The notes under the pieces were generated by a model. It had not been told where the DNA came from. It saw nothing but the letters and a program-made list of their open reading frames with translations, and made no database searches. The position numbers and the translations under genes are program-made. Shown here piece by piece: positions 35,028 to 44,023 of a stretch of 64,000 nt of DNA. Position 1 is the stretch's first letter; each line of letters begins with the position of its first letter. The stretch comes from Aliirhizobium smilacinae (GTDB lineage Bacteria > Pseudomonadota > Alphaproteobacteria > Rhizobiales > Rhizobiaceae), in the NCBI RefSeq assembly GCF_006335145.1, contig NZ_VDMN01000002.1:434001-498000 (forward strand). The letters run 5' to 3'.

Positions 35028-35729
35028 ATGGCGGGACGGCTTCTTTATCTCGGCAATGGACGCAAGTTTCAGTCCATCGCAAAACTCGACGACCGGTTCG
35101 AGGCCTGGGGTCTGCAAGTCGATCGTTACTGGGCTTATGACGGCCAGTTTCCCGAAACGATGAAGGGTTATGACGGAATCTTTTTATCCGGCAGCCCGCA
35201 TGGCGCCTATGAAGACGTCCCCTTCATCCTGAGCGAACATGACCTGATCCGCGAAGCCGCAGAGCTTGAAATCCCCATGCTCGGCATCTGCTTCGGCAGC
35301 CAGATCCTCGCATCCGCACTTTGCGGCCGTGACCAGGTGTTCCGCCGCACTTCCTGCGAAATCGCCTACAAGGACCTGCCGCTGACCGAGGCCGCCCGCA
35401 CCGACAAGCTCTGCCGTGATCTGGTCGACAGCGCCTACATGTTCGTCTGGCACAATGACGAGGTAAAGGCCGCGCACCCGGACATGACCGTGCTCGCCTA
35501 TTCCGACGACTGCCCGAACCATATCTGGCGCTACAAGGACAAGGATATCTGGGGCATCCAGGGACATCCGGAAGTCACCAAGGCGCAGGCCGTCATCTGG
35601 TTCGAGGAAAACCGCGAGCGGATGACACTCGACGGCGCCGATATCGACGATCTCAAGGCGCAGGCCCATGAGGCCGCCGAGGCCAAGACCATGCTGACCC
35701 GCTTTGCGGAACTGGTCCAGAACGCCTGA
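35028..35729 (+). CDS. Class I (type 1) glutamine amidotransferase-like protein
   Basis: Protein of 233 aa with the triad of class I amidotransferases: nucleophile Cys in MLGICFGSQILA (about residue 88), and His and Glu in IQGHPEVT near residue 180. It resembles stand-alone GMP-synthase-type glutaminase domains with no synthetase partner encoded nearby. It may hydrolyse gamma-glutamyl compounds, which would feed pyroglutamate or glutamate metabolism. The start at 35028 is preceded by ACGAGGA and lies 24 bases after the palindrome. It is followed by the third M24 gene 29 bases later. Confidence 0.85.
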   Translation: MAGRLLYLGNGRKFQSIAKLDDRFEAWGLQVDRYWAYDGQFPETMKGYDGIFLSGSPHGAYEDVPFILSEHDLIREAAELEIPMLGICFGSQILASALCGRDQVFRRTSCEIAYKDLPLTEAARTDKLCRDLVDSAYMFVWHNDEVKAAHPDMTVLAYSDDCPNHIWRYKDKDIWGIQGHPEVTKAQAVIWFEENRERMTLDGADIDDLKAQAHEAAEAKTMLTRFAELVQNA

Positions 35730-35758
35730 TTTCAAATAGATCCTATCGAGGAACAACG

Positions 35759-36889
35759 ATGGTAACGCCCGCCTACTGGTTCGAACGCCAGGAATTCCAG
35801 TCCCGCCTTTCCCGCGTCCAGGCCGAGCTGAAGAAGAAGCAGCTCGATGGTCTCGTGGCCTTCCTGCCGGAAACCGTCACCTGGCTCACCGGCTATTTCA
35901 CCCGTGCCTATGGCACTCTGCAATTCGCCATCATTCCGGCCGAAGGCGAGCCGACCCTGTTCTGCCGCGATGTCGAGGAATATTATCTCGACAGCACCTG
36001 CGTCTTTTCCGACCGGGTAATGTGGACCGACAGCGACGACCGCATGGCGGTTGCCGTAGGTGCCATTGAAAGCCGTATCGGCAAGACCGCCAAGCTCGGC
36101 ATCGAGCTGTCCGCCTGGCCGCTTTCGGCCGGCCGTTACGAATACCTGAAATCGGCGCTTCCCGGCATCGTCTGGCAGGACGAGAGCCTGATGACGCCGC
36201 AGATGCGCCTCATCAAGTCGCCCGCCGAAATCGCCTATCAGCGCCGCGCCGCAAAGGCTGCCGAAGCCGGCATGCAGGCCGCGATCGACAGTGCCGCGGT
36301 CGGCGTTACCGAGCGCGAAATGGCCGCCGAAGTCTGCGCCGCAATGATCCGCGCCGGTTCCGACCTGCCGGGTCCGGGCGTCATGTCATCGGGCGAACGC
36401 GCCTTCCACCTGCATGGTGGATATTCCGACCGTGTGCTGGAAGCCGGCGACATCGTCCAGATCGAGACGACGCCGAATGTAAAACACTACCACGCCCGCT
36501 TCATGCGCCCGATCCGGGTCGGGCCGGTGCAGGATGACGATTACAAGGTGGTGGAACAGCTGATCGCCATTCAGGATGCGGCCATAAGTGAAGTGAAACC
36601 GGGTGTTTCGGTGCGCGTGCCGGATGCGATCTACCGCGACGGCGTGCTTTCGGCGGGCCTGCGCGAAACCTACACGAACAAGACCTTCTATTCCGTCGGC
36701 TTGCTGCTGCAGCCGAATGGCGGTGAGCCGCTGGAATCGGCGGAAAACAGCACCTGGACCTTCGAACCCGGCCAGACCTTCCACACCTATGTGCTGGCCC
36801 GCGGTTTCGGCATGTCGGAGACGATCACCATCACCGAAACCGGCTACGAAAAACTGACCAATTTCCCGCGCCAGCTCTTCGTCAAGTAA
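35759..36889 (+). CDS. M24 creatinase/prolidase-fold protein without canonical metal ligands (copy 3)
   Basis: Protein of 376 aa with the creatinase N-terminal domain (LPETVTWLTGYFTRAYG) and a C-terminal M24 domain. The metal motifs are again missing: GDIVQIETTPNVKHYHARF for the Asp motif, FYSVGLLL in place of GHGIG, FHTYVL for the TIEPG Glu, and GMSET for RIED. Unlike the other two copies it also lacks the Glu-x-T triplet. It is more distant from copies 1 and 2 than they are from each other. It is likely co-transcribed with the amidotransferase gene. Confidence 0.8.
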   Translation: MVTPAYWFERQEFQSRLSRVQAELKKKQLDGLVAFLPETVTWLTGYFTRAYGTLQFAIIPAEGEPTLFCRDVEEYYLDSTCVFSDRVMWTDSDDRMAVAVGAIESRIGKTAKLGIELSAWPLSAGRYEYLKSALPGIVWQDESLMTPQMRLIKSPAEIAYQRRAAKAAEAGMQAAIDSAAVGVTEREMAAEVCAAMIRAGSDLPGPGVMSSGERAFHLHGGYSDRVLEAGDIVQIETTPNVKHYHARFMRPIRVGPVQDDDYKVVEQLIAIQDAAISEVKPGVSVRVPDAIYRDGVLSAGLRETYTNKTFYSVGLLLQPNGGEPLESAENSTWTFEPGQTFHTYVLARGFGMSETITITETGYEKLTNFPRQLFVK

Positions 36890-36895
36890 GCCCCG

Positions 36896-37066
36896 TTAAC
36901 CCGGAGCGCCCTGCGGCGGCGTTCCGGTCAGGCTGAAATAGGCATAGATCGCCGCAAAAGCGGCGATCACCACCAGAATGGTGAGAACACGCTTCGCCCA
37001 AGGCGGCGTCTGGCGCGGCGGCTTCGGCTGTTTCGGCCGCTGGAACTTGATGACATTGTCGCTCAT
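36896..37066 (-). CDS. Small single-span membrane protein, 56 aa
   Basis: The reading frame gives MSDNVIKFQRPKQPKPPRQT, then a short basic stretch and one hydrophobic segment of about 18 residues (VLTILVVIAAFAAIYAYF), ending TGTPPQGAPG. A proline/lysine-rich cytoplasmic head plus one membrane span is a pattern I recognise from small conserved rhizobial proteins of unknown function. It fills the space between the M24 gene, whose stop is six bases away on the other strand, and the LacI upstream region. The function is unknown. Confidence 0.7.
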   Translation of the reverse strand: MSDNVIKFQRPKQPKPPRQTPPWAKRVLTILVVIAAFAAIYAYFSLTGTPPQGAPG

Positions 37067-37244
37067 ATCAGCGTTCTAGCCGAGCCTTTGGCGAAAGCCA
37101 ACGGACAACAGCGCTGTCTGCGTTCAAGAATTTTATCTATCACCTCATGCGCTGACAATGCCCCGGATTTCCTGATCTTTTCAGCGATCGGCAGGCCTCA
37201 AAGGACGCTCTTCGACCTTGGGAAGAAACCCGTCGAAAAAGAAT

Positions 37245-37258
37245 CCAAAACGTTTCGG
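37245..37258. promoter_or_regulatory. LacI-type operator, copy 1
   Basis: CCAAAACGTTTCGG, one mismatch from a perfect palindrome, 54 bases before the LacI start. Its centre is 22 bases (two helix turns) from the perfect copy at 37267. Confidence 0.7.
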
Positions 37259-37266
37259 CTTGACTC

Positions 37267-37280
37267 CCAAAACGTTTTGG
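37267..37280. promoter_or_regulatory. LacI-type operator, copy 2
   Basis: CCAAAACGTTTTGG, a perfect 14-bp palindrome with the central CG typical of LacI/GalR operators, 31 bases before the TTG start of the LacI gene. It is probably the autoregulatory operator for the whole downstream operon. Confidence 0.75.
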
Positions 37281-37311
37281 ATGATTTTTCTGCCGTCTGG
37301 GAGGACTTGCA

Positions 37312-38322
37312 TTGGCCAATCTCAAGCAACTTGCCCAATCCTTGGGTCTGTCGATCACAACAGTTTCGCGAGCGCTGGACGGCTATTCCGACGTCTCGGC
37401 CGCGACACGTCAGCGCGTGCAGGAAGCCGCCGACAAGGCCGGTTATCGCCCGAACGCGTCCGCCCGCCGCCTGCGCAAACAACGCGCCGAACTTGTGGCC
37501 GTCACCCTGCCGAGCGAACCCGGCCATATTGGTCCGCTGCATTTCCTCGACATGCTCTCCGGCTGTGCCGAACATCTGGCCGGTGCCGGCCTCAACCTCG
37601 TCATCGCGCCCGTGCCGCATGGTGAAAGCGAGCTCGACATGTGCCGTCGTTTCGTCGATGGCCGCAGGGTCGATGCCATGCTGCTCGTCCGTACCAAACG
37701 CCATGATGAACGCGTCGAATTCCTGCAGTCGCGCGGTTTTCCGTTTGTCACCAATGGCCGCACGGAATCGGCGATCCAGCACCCCTATATCGATGGCGAC
37801 GGTTTTTCCGGCTTTCATGCCGCGACGCTGCGGTTTCACCGTGACGGCCACCGCCGCATCGCTCATGTCGGCGGCCCGCAGGAATATTTCTTCGCCCATG
37901 CCCGCCGTCAGGGCTGGGAGGCGGCGATGCGCGAATGCGGGCTTGCCACCGATCTCGACCTGCAGCAGGCGCCGACCGAACAGGGCGGCTACGAAGCTGC
38001 CCTCGCGCTTCTCGCGCGGTCGGACCGGCCGACCGCGATCGTCTGCGCCACCGACGAGATGGCGATCGGCGTTCTGCGCGCGCTCCGCGAGGTCGATGGA
38101 GGCCTGTCGATCAGCGTCATCGGCCATGACGACCTGCCAATCGGCGCCTTCACCAGCCCGGCGCTATCGACCATGCGCATGACCGGCGGCAATCTCGGCC
38201 GCAGCTTCGCCTCGCTTCTGCTGCGCACCATTGCCGGCGAACCCGCCGAAACCCTGCAGGAATTGCATGCGATCGAATTCGTCGATCGCGACAGCCACCG
38301 CCTGCCGCCGGTTGCGGCCTGA
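37312..38322 (+). CDS. LacI family transcriptional regulator
   Basis: Regulator of 336 aa. The helix-turn-helix and hinge occupy residues 1-60 (LKQLAQSLGLSITTVSRALDG, then NASARRLRKQRA). The periplasmic-binding-protein-like ligand domain follows. The start is a TTG with GGGAGGA six bases upstream. No ATG or GTG gives the conserved N-terminus. Two operator palindromes precede it. The sugar importer and a glycoside hydrolase follow on the same strand with 43 bases to the receptor gene, so it probably represses the entire operon including itself. Confidence 0.9.
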   Translation: MANLKQLAQSLGLSITTVSRALDGYSDVSAATRQRVQEAADKAGYRPNASARRLRKQRAELVAVTLPSEPGHIGPLHFLDMLSGCAEHLAGAGLNLVIAPVPHGESELDMCRRFVDGRRVDAMLLVRTKRHDERVEFLQSRGFPFVTNGRTESAIQHPYIDGDGFSGFHAATLRFHRDGHRRIAHVGGPQEYFFAHARRQGWEAAMRECGLATDLDLQQAPTEQGGYEAALALLARSDRPTAIVCATDEMAIGVLRALREVDGGLSISVIGHDDLPIGAFTSPALSTMRMTGGNLGRSFASLLLRTIAGEPAETLQELHAIEFVDRDSHRLPPVAA

Positions 38323-38365
38323 CACCTCGAATTTCGTCGACCAGAGAAAATACGGAGGAAAAACA

Positions 38366-39643
38366 ATGAAACGTCTATTGTCCATCGCCATCCTGGCATC
38401 CACCGCCATCGGTTTCGCCGGCCAGGCGCAATCGCAAACAGTCTTCCTGTCCACCCAGCTTCGCCCGATCGAAGAGGCGACGGCAGTGCGCGAGGAACTG
38501 TTGAGCGGTCTCGAAAAGCCGGTCGACTACGTGGTTGAGGAGCCGCCGCAGTTTGCCGTGCGCATGGAAGCCGAGCGTCAGGCCGGCAAGCACACGATCA
38601 GCCTCGTCGGCGCATTGCATGGCGAACTGTCGCCGCTTGCAGACAAGCAGATGCTCGAGCCGCTCGATGATCTGGCCAAGAAGCTGGCCGACGCGGGCAT
38701 GCCGCAGTCGCTGATCGATCTCGGCAAACTCGGCAAGGCCGAGCAGCAATATATCCCGTGGATGCAGGCAACCTATGTGATGGCCGCGACCAAGGACGCG
38801 CTGCAATACCTGCCTGAAGGCGCCGACATCAACAAGCTCACCTATGATCAGCTGATCGAGTGGGGCAAGAAGATGAAGGAAGAAACCGGCGCGCCGCAGA
38901 TCGGCTTTCCGGCCGGCCCGAAAGGCCTGATGCCGCGTTATTTCCAGGGCTATTTCTACCCGTCCTTTACCGGCGGCGTGGTCCGCACCTTCAGAAACGC
39001 CGATGCCGCTGCCGGCTGGGAAAAGCTGAAGGAGCTTTGGACCGTCGTCAGCCCCAACTCGACCAATTACGATTTCATGCAGGAGCCGCTCGCTTCCGGT
39101 GAAGTCATGGTCGCATGGGATCACGTCGCGCGTCTGAAAAACGCCATTTCCGGTTCGCCCGACAATTACGTCGTCTTCCCGGCACCGGCCGGTCCGAAGG
39201 GTCGCGGCTACATGCCGGTCGTCGCCGGCCTCGCCATCCCGAAAGGCGCACCGGACGCGGCGAACGCCACCGCCGTCATCGAACATCTCGCCACCCAGGA
39301 CGTGCAGCTGCAGACGGCATCGCTCGTCGGCTTCTTCCCGACATTGAACGTAAAGCTGCCGGACGATCTCGATCCGGGCGTGGCCCTTCTCGCCGGTGCC
39401 GTCACTGCCACCCAGAGCGCGCCGGATGCGGTCATCTCGCTCCTGCCGGTCGGTCTCGGCGACAAGGGCGGCGAGTTCAACAAGGTCTATATGGATGCCT
39501 TCCAGCGGATCATCCTGCAGAACCAACCGGTCGCCGAGGTGCTGAAATTGCAGGGCGAAACCATGACCAAGCTGATGGCCGACACCAAGGCCCCCTGCTG
39601 GGCCCCCGACGCCAAAAGCGACGGTGCATGCCCGGTCGAGTGA
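38366..39643 (+). CDS. ABC transporter substrate-binding protein, family 1 (sugar type)
   Basis: Periplasmic receptor of 425 aa with a Sec signal peptide (MKRLLSIAILASTAIGFAGQAQSQ). The body is typical of family 1 carbohydrate receptors (PRYFQGYFYPSFTGG, SGEVMVAWDHVARL). ACGGAGGAAA precedes the ATG. It belongs to the LacI-controlled operon. The hydrolase at its end suggests the ligand is a glycosylated compatible solute. An intergenic repeat follows the stop codon. Confidence 0.85.
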   Translation: MKRLLSIAILASTAIGFAGQAQSQTVFLSTQLRPIEEATAVREELLSGLEKPVDYVVEEPPQFAVRMEAERQAGKHTISLVGALHGELSPLADKQMLEPLDDLAKKLADAGMPQSLIDLGKLGKAEQQYIPWMQATYVMAATKDALQYLPEGADINKLTYDQLIEWGKKMKEETGAPQIGFPAGPKGLMPRYFQGYFYPSFTGGVVRTFRNADAAAGWEKLKELWTVVSPNSTNYDFMQEPLASGEVMVAWDHVARLKNAISGSPDNYVVFPAPAGPKGRGYMPVVAGLAIPKGAPDAANATAVIEHLATQDVQLQTASLVGFFPTLNVKLPDDLDPGVALLAGAVTATQSAPDAVISLLPVGLGDKGGEFNKVYMDAFQRIILQNQPVAEVLKLQGETMTKLMADTKAPCWAPDAKSDGACPVE

Positions 39644-39683
39644 GGTTCTTAGGGCTGCCTTCGCTTCGGCCAACGTGATCCTA

Positions 39684-39823
39684 GGCTGCCCCTCACCCTA
39701 ACCCTCTCCCCGCAAACGGGGAGAGGGGACGTGCCCCGCAGCGATGTGGAGCAAGAGAGTGCGGCATTCGTCCTTCTCCCCGCTTGCGGGGAAAAGGTGC
39801 CGGCAGGCGGATGAGGGGCAGCC
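39684..39823. repeat. Intergenic palindromic repeat between receptor and permease genes
   Basis: The outer arms GGCTGCCCCTCA (39684-39695) and TGAGGGGCAGCC (39812-39823) enclose two inner hairpins, CTCTCCCCGC-aaa-CGGGGAGAG and TCTCCCCGC-tt-GCGGGGA. The whole 140 bases fill the 220-base gap. It is a dispersed-repeat type of element, probably lowering read-through into the permeases or stabilising the receptor message. Confidence 0.75.
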
Positions 39824-39863
39824 ACGGCCCCTACTGCAAAAATCAAAAACCAAAGGGTAACCG

Positions 39864-40715
39864 ATGACCCAAAACCGAAGCTGGATCCCCTACGCGCTGA
39901 TCCTTCCCTCCGTCGTCTTTCTAGGACTGCTGTTCGTCGTGCCGCTGGTACAGACACTGTGGCTGGCCGTCTCCGATAACGGCACGCCGTCGCTCGCCAA
40001 CATGACGACGATGGTGACCGATCTCAATTTCGGCCGCTCCGTCCTGAACACGTTCCTGCTGACGCTCGCCGTCGTGCCCATCCAGATCGTCATGGCGCTG
40101 ACCATGGGTTCGATGGTCGCCAAGATGAACGGCGGCCGCGAGACGATCCTGTGGATCTGGACCATCCCGCTCGGCATTTCCGATCTCGCCGCCGGCATGG
40201 TCTGGCTGTCGATCCTGCAGAATACCGGTTATCTCAATTCCGTTCTGTTCGGCCTCGGCATCATCGAACGCCAGACCGCATGGCTCACCTACCAGACGCC
40301 GGTGGCGCTGTTCATCGGCATTGCCATCGCAGAAATCTGGCGCGGCACCGCGATCGTCATGATCATCATCGTCGCCGGCCTCAACCAGGTACCGAAAGAG
40401 TTCAAGGAAGCCGCCGAAATCTTCGGTGCCAGCCCTTGGACCCGCTTCACGCGCATCACCCTGCCGCTGATCCGCCCTGCCCTGCAGTCGGCGCTGATCC
40501 TGCGCACCGTCCTGGCCTTCGAGGTCTTCGCGGTGGTCTACGCGCTCGGTGGACGCAATTTCCCGGTCCTCGTCGGCGAGGCCTATAACTGGCAGAACCA
40601 GAACCAGAATTACGGCGTCGCCGCCGCCTACGCGGTGCTGATCATGGTCATCTCGCTCGCCGCCACCCTCGTCTATCTCAAGGCCGTCAAGGTCGATCCG
40701 GAGCGCCTGCCATGA
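39864..40715 (+). CDS. ABC transporter permease, sugar type (MalF-like)
   Basis: Permease of 283 aa with six membrane spans and the EAA loop PKEFKEAAEIFGASPWTRF near residues 180-198. It follows the intergenic repeat and overlaps the second permease by 4 bases (ATGA). It is one half of the pore of the LacI-controlled importer. Confidence 0.88.
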   Translation: MTQNRSWIPYALILPSVVFLGLLFVVPLVQTLWLAVSDNGTPSLANMTTMVTDLNFGRSVLNTFLLTLAVVPIQIVMALTMGSMVAKMNGGRETILWIWTIPLGISDLAAGMVWLSILQNTGYLNSVLFGLGIIERQTAWLTYQTPVALFIGIAIAEIWRGTAIVMIIIVAGLNQVPKEFKEAAEIFGASPWTRFTRITLPLIRPALQSALILRTVLAFEVFAVVYALGGRNFPVLVGEAYNWQNQNQNYGVAAAYAVLIMVISLAATLVYLKAVKVDPERLP

Positions 40716-41554
40716 GCAAAGCTGTGAATACATCCGGTTACGCCGGCTTCATCTCGGCCCGACGGCTCCTGTTCTGGAGCGGCATCGTCGCGCTTTGCGC
40801 CTGGGTTCTGGTGCCGATCTATCTGGTGGCGCTCGGGGCGCTCGGCGGCCGCACCGGCGCCTATCAGTGGCCGAAAAACTTTCTGCCCACCGATATCTCG
40901 CTGCAGCCCTTCATCCTGTTCCTGAAAACAGAAGGCGTCTTCCAGTCGTTTCTCAATTCGCTGGGAGCCGCCGGCATCACGGTGGCGCTGTCGATCGCGC
41001 TCGGCGCACCGGCGGGTTACGCGCTGGCCCGCTACAATTTCCGCGGAAAGGACAGTTACCGGCTTCTGGTGCTTCTCACCCGCGCCTTCCCGCTCGCCAT
41101 TCTGGCCCTGCCGCTGACGGTCTCCTATATCCGGCTCGGCCTCTACGACACGGTCCTCGGTGTCGGCCTTATCCACACCGTTTTGGCGCTGCCCTTTGCG
41201 GCGCTGGTCACGCAAGGGATCTTTCTCGGCGTCCCGCGCGAGCTGGAAGAAGCTGCCTGGGTGTTCGGCTGCACCCGCATCCAGGCCTTTTTCAAGGTCG
41301 TCGCACCGCTTGCCCTGCCGGGTCTGGTGGCAACAGCGGTCTTTGCCTTCGTCATCTCATGGAATGAGGTCTTTGCAGCCTCGGTCCTCACCGTGCGGCA
41401 TCGCACGCTGACGGCCTATCTGCTCACCGTGCTGTCGGAAAGCCCGATGCACTACCGCTTTGCCGGCGGCCTCATGCTCATCCTTCCCTCGGTTGTCTTC
41501 ATCTTCGCAGTCAGGCGCTACCTGTTTGCGATCTGGGGCGTCTCTTCAAAGTAA
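40712..41554 (+). CDS. ABC transporter permease, sugar type (MalG-like)
   Basis: Permease of 280 aa with six spans, an extended first periplasmic loop and the EAA loop PRELEEAAWVFGCTRIQAF around residue 178. It is coupled to the preceding permease by an overlapping start. The ATPase gene follows after 11 bases. Confidence 0.88.
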   Translation: MSKAVNTSGYAGFISARRLLFWSGIVALCAWVLVPIYLVALGALGGRTGAYQWPKNFLPTDISLQPFILFLKTEGVFQSFLNSLGAAGITVALSIALGAPAGYALARYNFRGKDSYRLLVLLTRAFPLAILALPLTVSYIRLGLYDTVLGVGLIHTVLALPFAALVTQGIFLGVPRELEEAAWVFGCTRIQAFFKVVAPLALPGLVATAVFAFVISWNEVFAASVLTVRHRTLTAYLLTVLSESPMHYRFAGGLMLILPSVVFIFAVRRYLFAIWGVSSK

Positions 41555-41565
41555 CGGATAAACTC

Positions 41566-42618
41566 ATGGCCAACATTGTCATCGACAACATCAAGAAGAG
41601 TTTTGGTGCCTTCCAGGCGCTCAAAGGCGTCTCGCTGACGATCAATGACGGCGAGTTCGTCTCGCTGCTCGGACCGTCGGGATGCGGCAAGACCACGCTT
41701 CTGCGCATCATCGCCGGCCTGGAAACATCGACGTCCGGTGACGTCCGCATCGGCGAAAAATCGGTCATCGGCCTGCTGCCGAAGGATCGCGGCCTTGCCA
41801 TGGTGTTCCAGAACTACGCCGTCTTCCCGCATATGACGGTCTACGAAAACGTCGCCTTCGGCCTTCGCATGCAGAAGGCCGATGACGCACGCGTCAAGAA
41901 ACAGGTCGAAAAGGCCGCCGGTCTTCTCCATATCGAACCCTATCTCGACCGTTATCCCAACAAGCTCTCCGGCGGCCAGCGCCAGCGTGTCGCCGTTGCC
42001 CGCGCGCTTGCGGTCGAACCCGGCGTGCTTCTGATGGACGAACCGCTTTCCAATCTCGATGCGCTGTTGCGTCTGGAAATGCGCACGGAACTGAAAACCG
42101 TGCTGCAGGAGGCCGGCACCACCACCATCTACGTCACCCACGACCAGACGGAAGCCATGGGACTGTCGGATCGGATCGCCGTCGTGCATGACGGCCGTAT
42201 CGAACAGGTCGGAACGCCGGTCGAGGTCTATAACCACCCCGCCACACGCTTCGTCGGCGGCTTTATCGGCAATCCGCCGATGAATTTCATCACCATGCCG
42301 GTGACGGGCGGTCAGGTGACTGCCGGCGCGCAGCAGTTTGCGGTACCCGCCCAGGGTGGCGAGATCGTACTCGGCCTGCGTGGCGAAACCGTCGAGCGGG
42401 CACCGACCGGACAGGGACTGGACATGCAGGTCCGCGTCGCCGAACCGATGGGCTCGCATCTGCTTCTGACCGGCAGCATTCTCGGCCAGCCAGCCCGCGT
42501 CATCCTTCCCGCCACCGAAACCGTGAAAAACGGCGAGACCGTTGGCCTCACGCTCGATCCCAAGCGCCTGACATGGCTGTCGCCCGAAAGCGGCGTTTCC
42601 TATCCGGCAGCGGCCTAA
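41566..42618 (+). CDS. ABC transporter ATP-binding protein, MalK/UgpC-like
   Basis: ATPase of 350 aa with Walker A GPSGCGKTT near residue 38, signature LSGGQRQRVAVARAL near residue 135, Walker B VLLMDEPLSNLD and a switch His in VTHDQTEA. A C-terminal TOBE-type domain follows. It drives the sugar importer of this operon. The hydrolase gene starts 20 bases after its stop. Confidence 0.92.
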   Translation: MANIVIDNIKKSFGAFQALKGVSLTINDGEFVSLLGPSGCGKTTLLRIIAGLETSTSGDVRIGEKSVIGLLPKDRGLAMVFQNYAVFPHMTVYENVAFGLRMQKADDARVKKQVEKAAGLLHIEPYLDRYPNKLSGGQRQRVAVARALAVEPGVLLMDEPLSNLDALLRLEMRTELKTVLQEAGTTTIYVTHDQTEAMGLSDRIAVVHDGRIEQVGTPVEVYNHPATRFVGGFIGNPPMNFITMPVTGGQVTAGAQQFAVPAQGGEIVLGLRGETVERAPTGQGLDMQVRVAEPMGSHLLLTGSILGQPARVILPATETVKNGETVGLTLDPKRLTWLSPESGVSYPAAA

Positions 42619-42638
42619 TACTTTTGGAGTTTTCGACA

Positions 42639-43907
42639 ATGACCAAACATTTCGACGAGGCCTATCGCATCCTCGCCGCCAACGATCGCGGCGGTTATAC
42701 CGTGCCGACCGATCGGCTTTATCCGTTCCAATGGAACTGGGATTCCGCCTTCGTCGCCATGGGTTTCGCCACCTTCGACATCGACCGCGCTTATCGCGAG
42801 CTTGAGCGGCTGACCGAAGGCCAGTGGGCCGATGGCATGATCCCGCATATCGTCTTCCACCAGCCTAGCGACACCTATTTCCCCGGTCCCGACGTCTGGC
42901 GCACGAGCCATACGATCCCGACTTCCGGCATCACCCAGCCACCGGTCTTCGGCATGGCGCTGCGCGCCGTCCACGAAGCAGCCGAAAAAGCTGGTACCAA
43001 GAATGCAAAGGCCCGCACCCTCGCCCTCTTCCAGGCCGGCCTGAAATGGCATCGCTGGTGGTACAAGGCCCGCGACCCAGACGGTACCGGCCTCGTCGCC
43101 CTGCTGCATCCGTGGGAAAGCGGCAGCGACAATTCTCCCGCCTGGGATATCGCCCTTGCCCGCGTCCCGACCACGACCGACACAGCCGTGGTGCGCAAGG
43201 ATACCGGCCATGTCGATGCCGCCATGCGCCCGCGTGACGAGGATTACCGTCGGTTCATCCATCTAGTCGATACCTATGCCGCCTGTGGCTGGGATCCGGT
43301 CAAACAATGGGAAAAGACCCCGTTCAAGGTCGCCGAAGTCCAGACGACCGGCATCCTGCTCAAGGCCGGTGAAGACCTCGAACATATCGCGAAATCCCTG
43401 GGTCTCGAAGCCGAGGCACAGGAACTCGCAAACTATAATGATCTGACCCATAAGGCGCTTCTCGCTCAATGGCGTCCCGAACTATCGCGTTTCGTATCCC
43501 GCGATCTGATCTCCGGCGAGGATATCGAAGCACCGACGCAGGCCGGATTTATCCCCCTTCTCGGTCTAGATCTCGGCGGTGGCATGGTCGATGCCGCAGT
43601 GGCCGAAATGAAGCTCTGGTCGAACGACATGAAGGTCGCTTTTCCGACGACGAAACCCTTCGTCGAAAGCTGGGAACCGAAGCGCTACTGGCGCGGCCCG
43701 GCATGGGCGATCATCAACTGGCTGCTGATCGACGGCCTGAACCGCAACAGCCAGCCGGAAATGGCCGAGGCGCTGCGGCTCTCGACGGTCAATGCGATCG
43801 AAAAAGAAGGTTTTGCCGAATATTTCGACCCGACCACCGGCGAAGGCTGTGGCGGTCTCGGCTTTTCGTGGACGGCGGCGGCCTATCTCTGGCTGTCGAG
43901 AGACTGA
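42639..43907 (+). CDS. GH63-like glycoside hydrolase, probable glucosylglycerate/mannosylglycerate hydrolase
   Basis: Protein of 422 aa with an (alpha/alpha)6 barrel of the MGH1-like/GH63 type. The segments FQWNWDSAFVAMGF near residue 28, QPPVFGMALRAVH, LLHPWESGSDNSP near residue 168, and YWRGPAWAIINWLL with FSWTAAAYLWL near the end are characteristic. Asp in WNWDSAF and Glu near the C-terminus are the expected acid/base candidates. Known relatives hydrolyse alpha-glucosylglycerate or mannosylglycerate, both compatible solutes. There is no signal peptide, so it acts on the imported substrate in the cytoplasm. The start at 42639 has GGAG upstream. Confidence 0.8.
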   Translation: MTKHFDEAYRILAANDRGGYTVPTDRLYPFQWNWDSAFVAMGFATFDIDRAYRELERLTEGQWADGMIPHIVFHQPSDTYFPGPDVWRTSHTIPTSGITQPPVFGMALRAVHEAAEKAGTKNAKARTLALFQAGLKWHRWWYKARDPDGTGLVALLHPWESGSDNSPAWDIALARVPTTTDTAVVRKDTGHVDAAMRPRDEDYRRFIHLVDTYAACGWDPVKQWEKTPFKVAEVQTTGILLKAGEDLEHIAKSLGLEAEAQELANYNDLTHKALLAQWRPELSRFVSRDLISGEDIEAPTQAGFIPLLGLDLGGGMVDAAVAEMKLWSNDMKVAFPTTKPFVESWEPKRYWRGPAWAIINWLLIDGLNRNSQPEMAEALRLSTVNAIEKEGFAEYFDPTTGEGCGGLGFSWTAAAYLWLSRD

Positions 43908-43974
43908 ACCGGCAGGCGACAGAGGACTTTGCGAGACGACCCCTCTCCTCTTCGCGTAGAAATCCGACAAATGA

Positions 43975-44000
43975 AAAGGGCGGCCCGAGAGCCGCCCTTT
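43975..44000. terminator. Bidirectional rho-independent terminator
   Basis: The arms AAAGGGCGGC and GCCGCCCTTT enclose a 6-base loop between the convergent hydrolase (+) and four-cysteine protein (-) genes. The A-run and T-run at either foot allow use in both directions. Confidence 0.85.
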
Positions 44001-44023
44001 CTGATTCCCGATAACCGGCGCCT

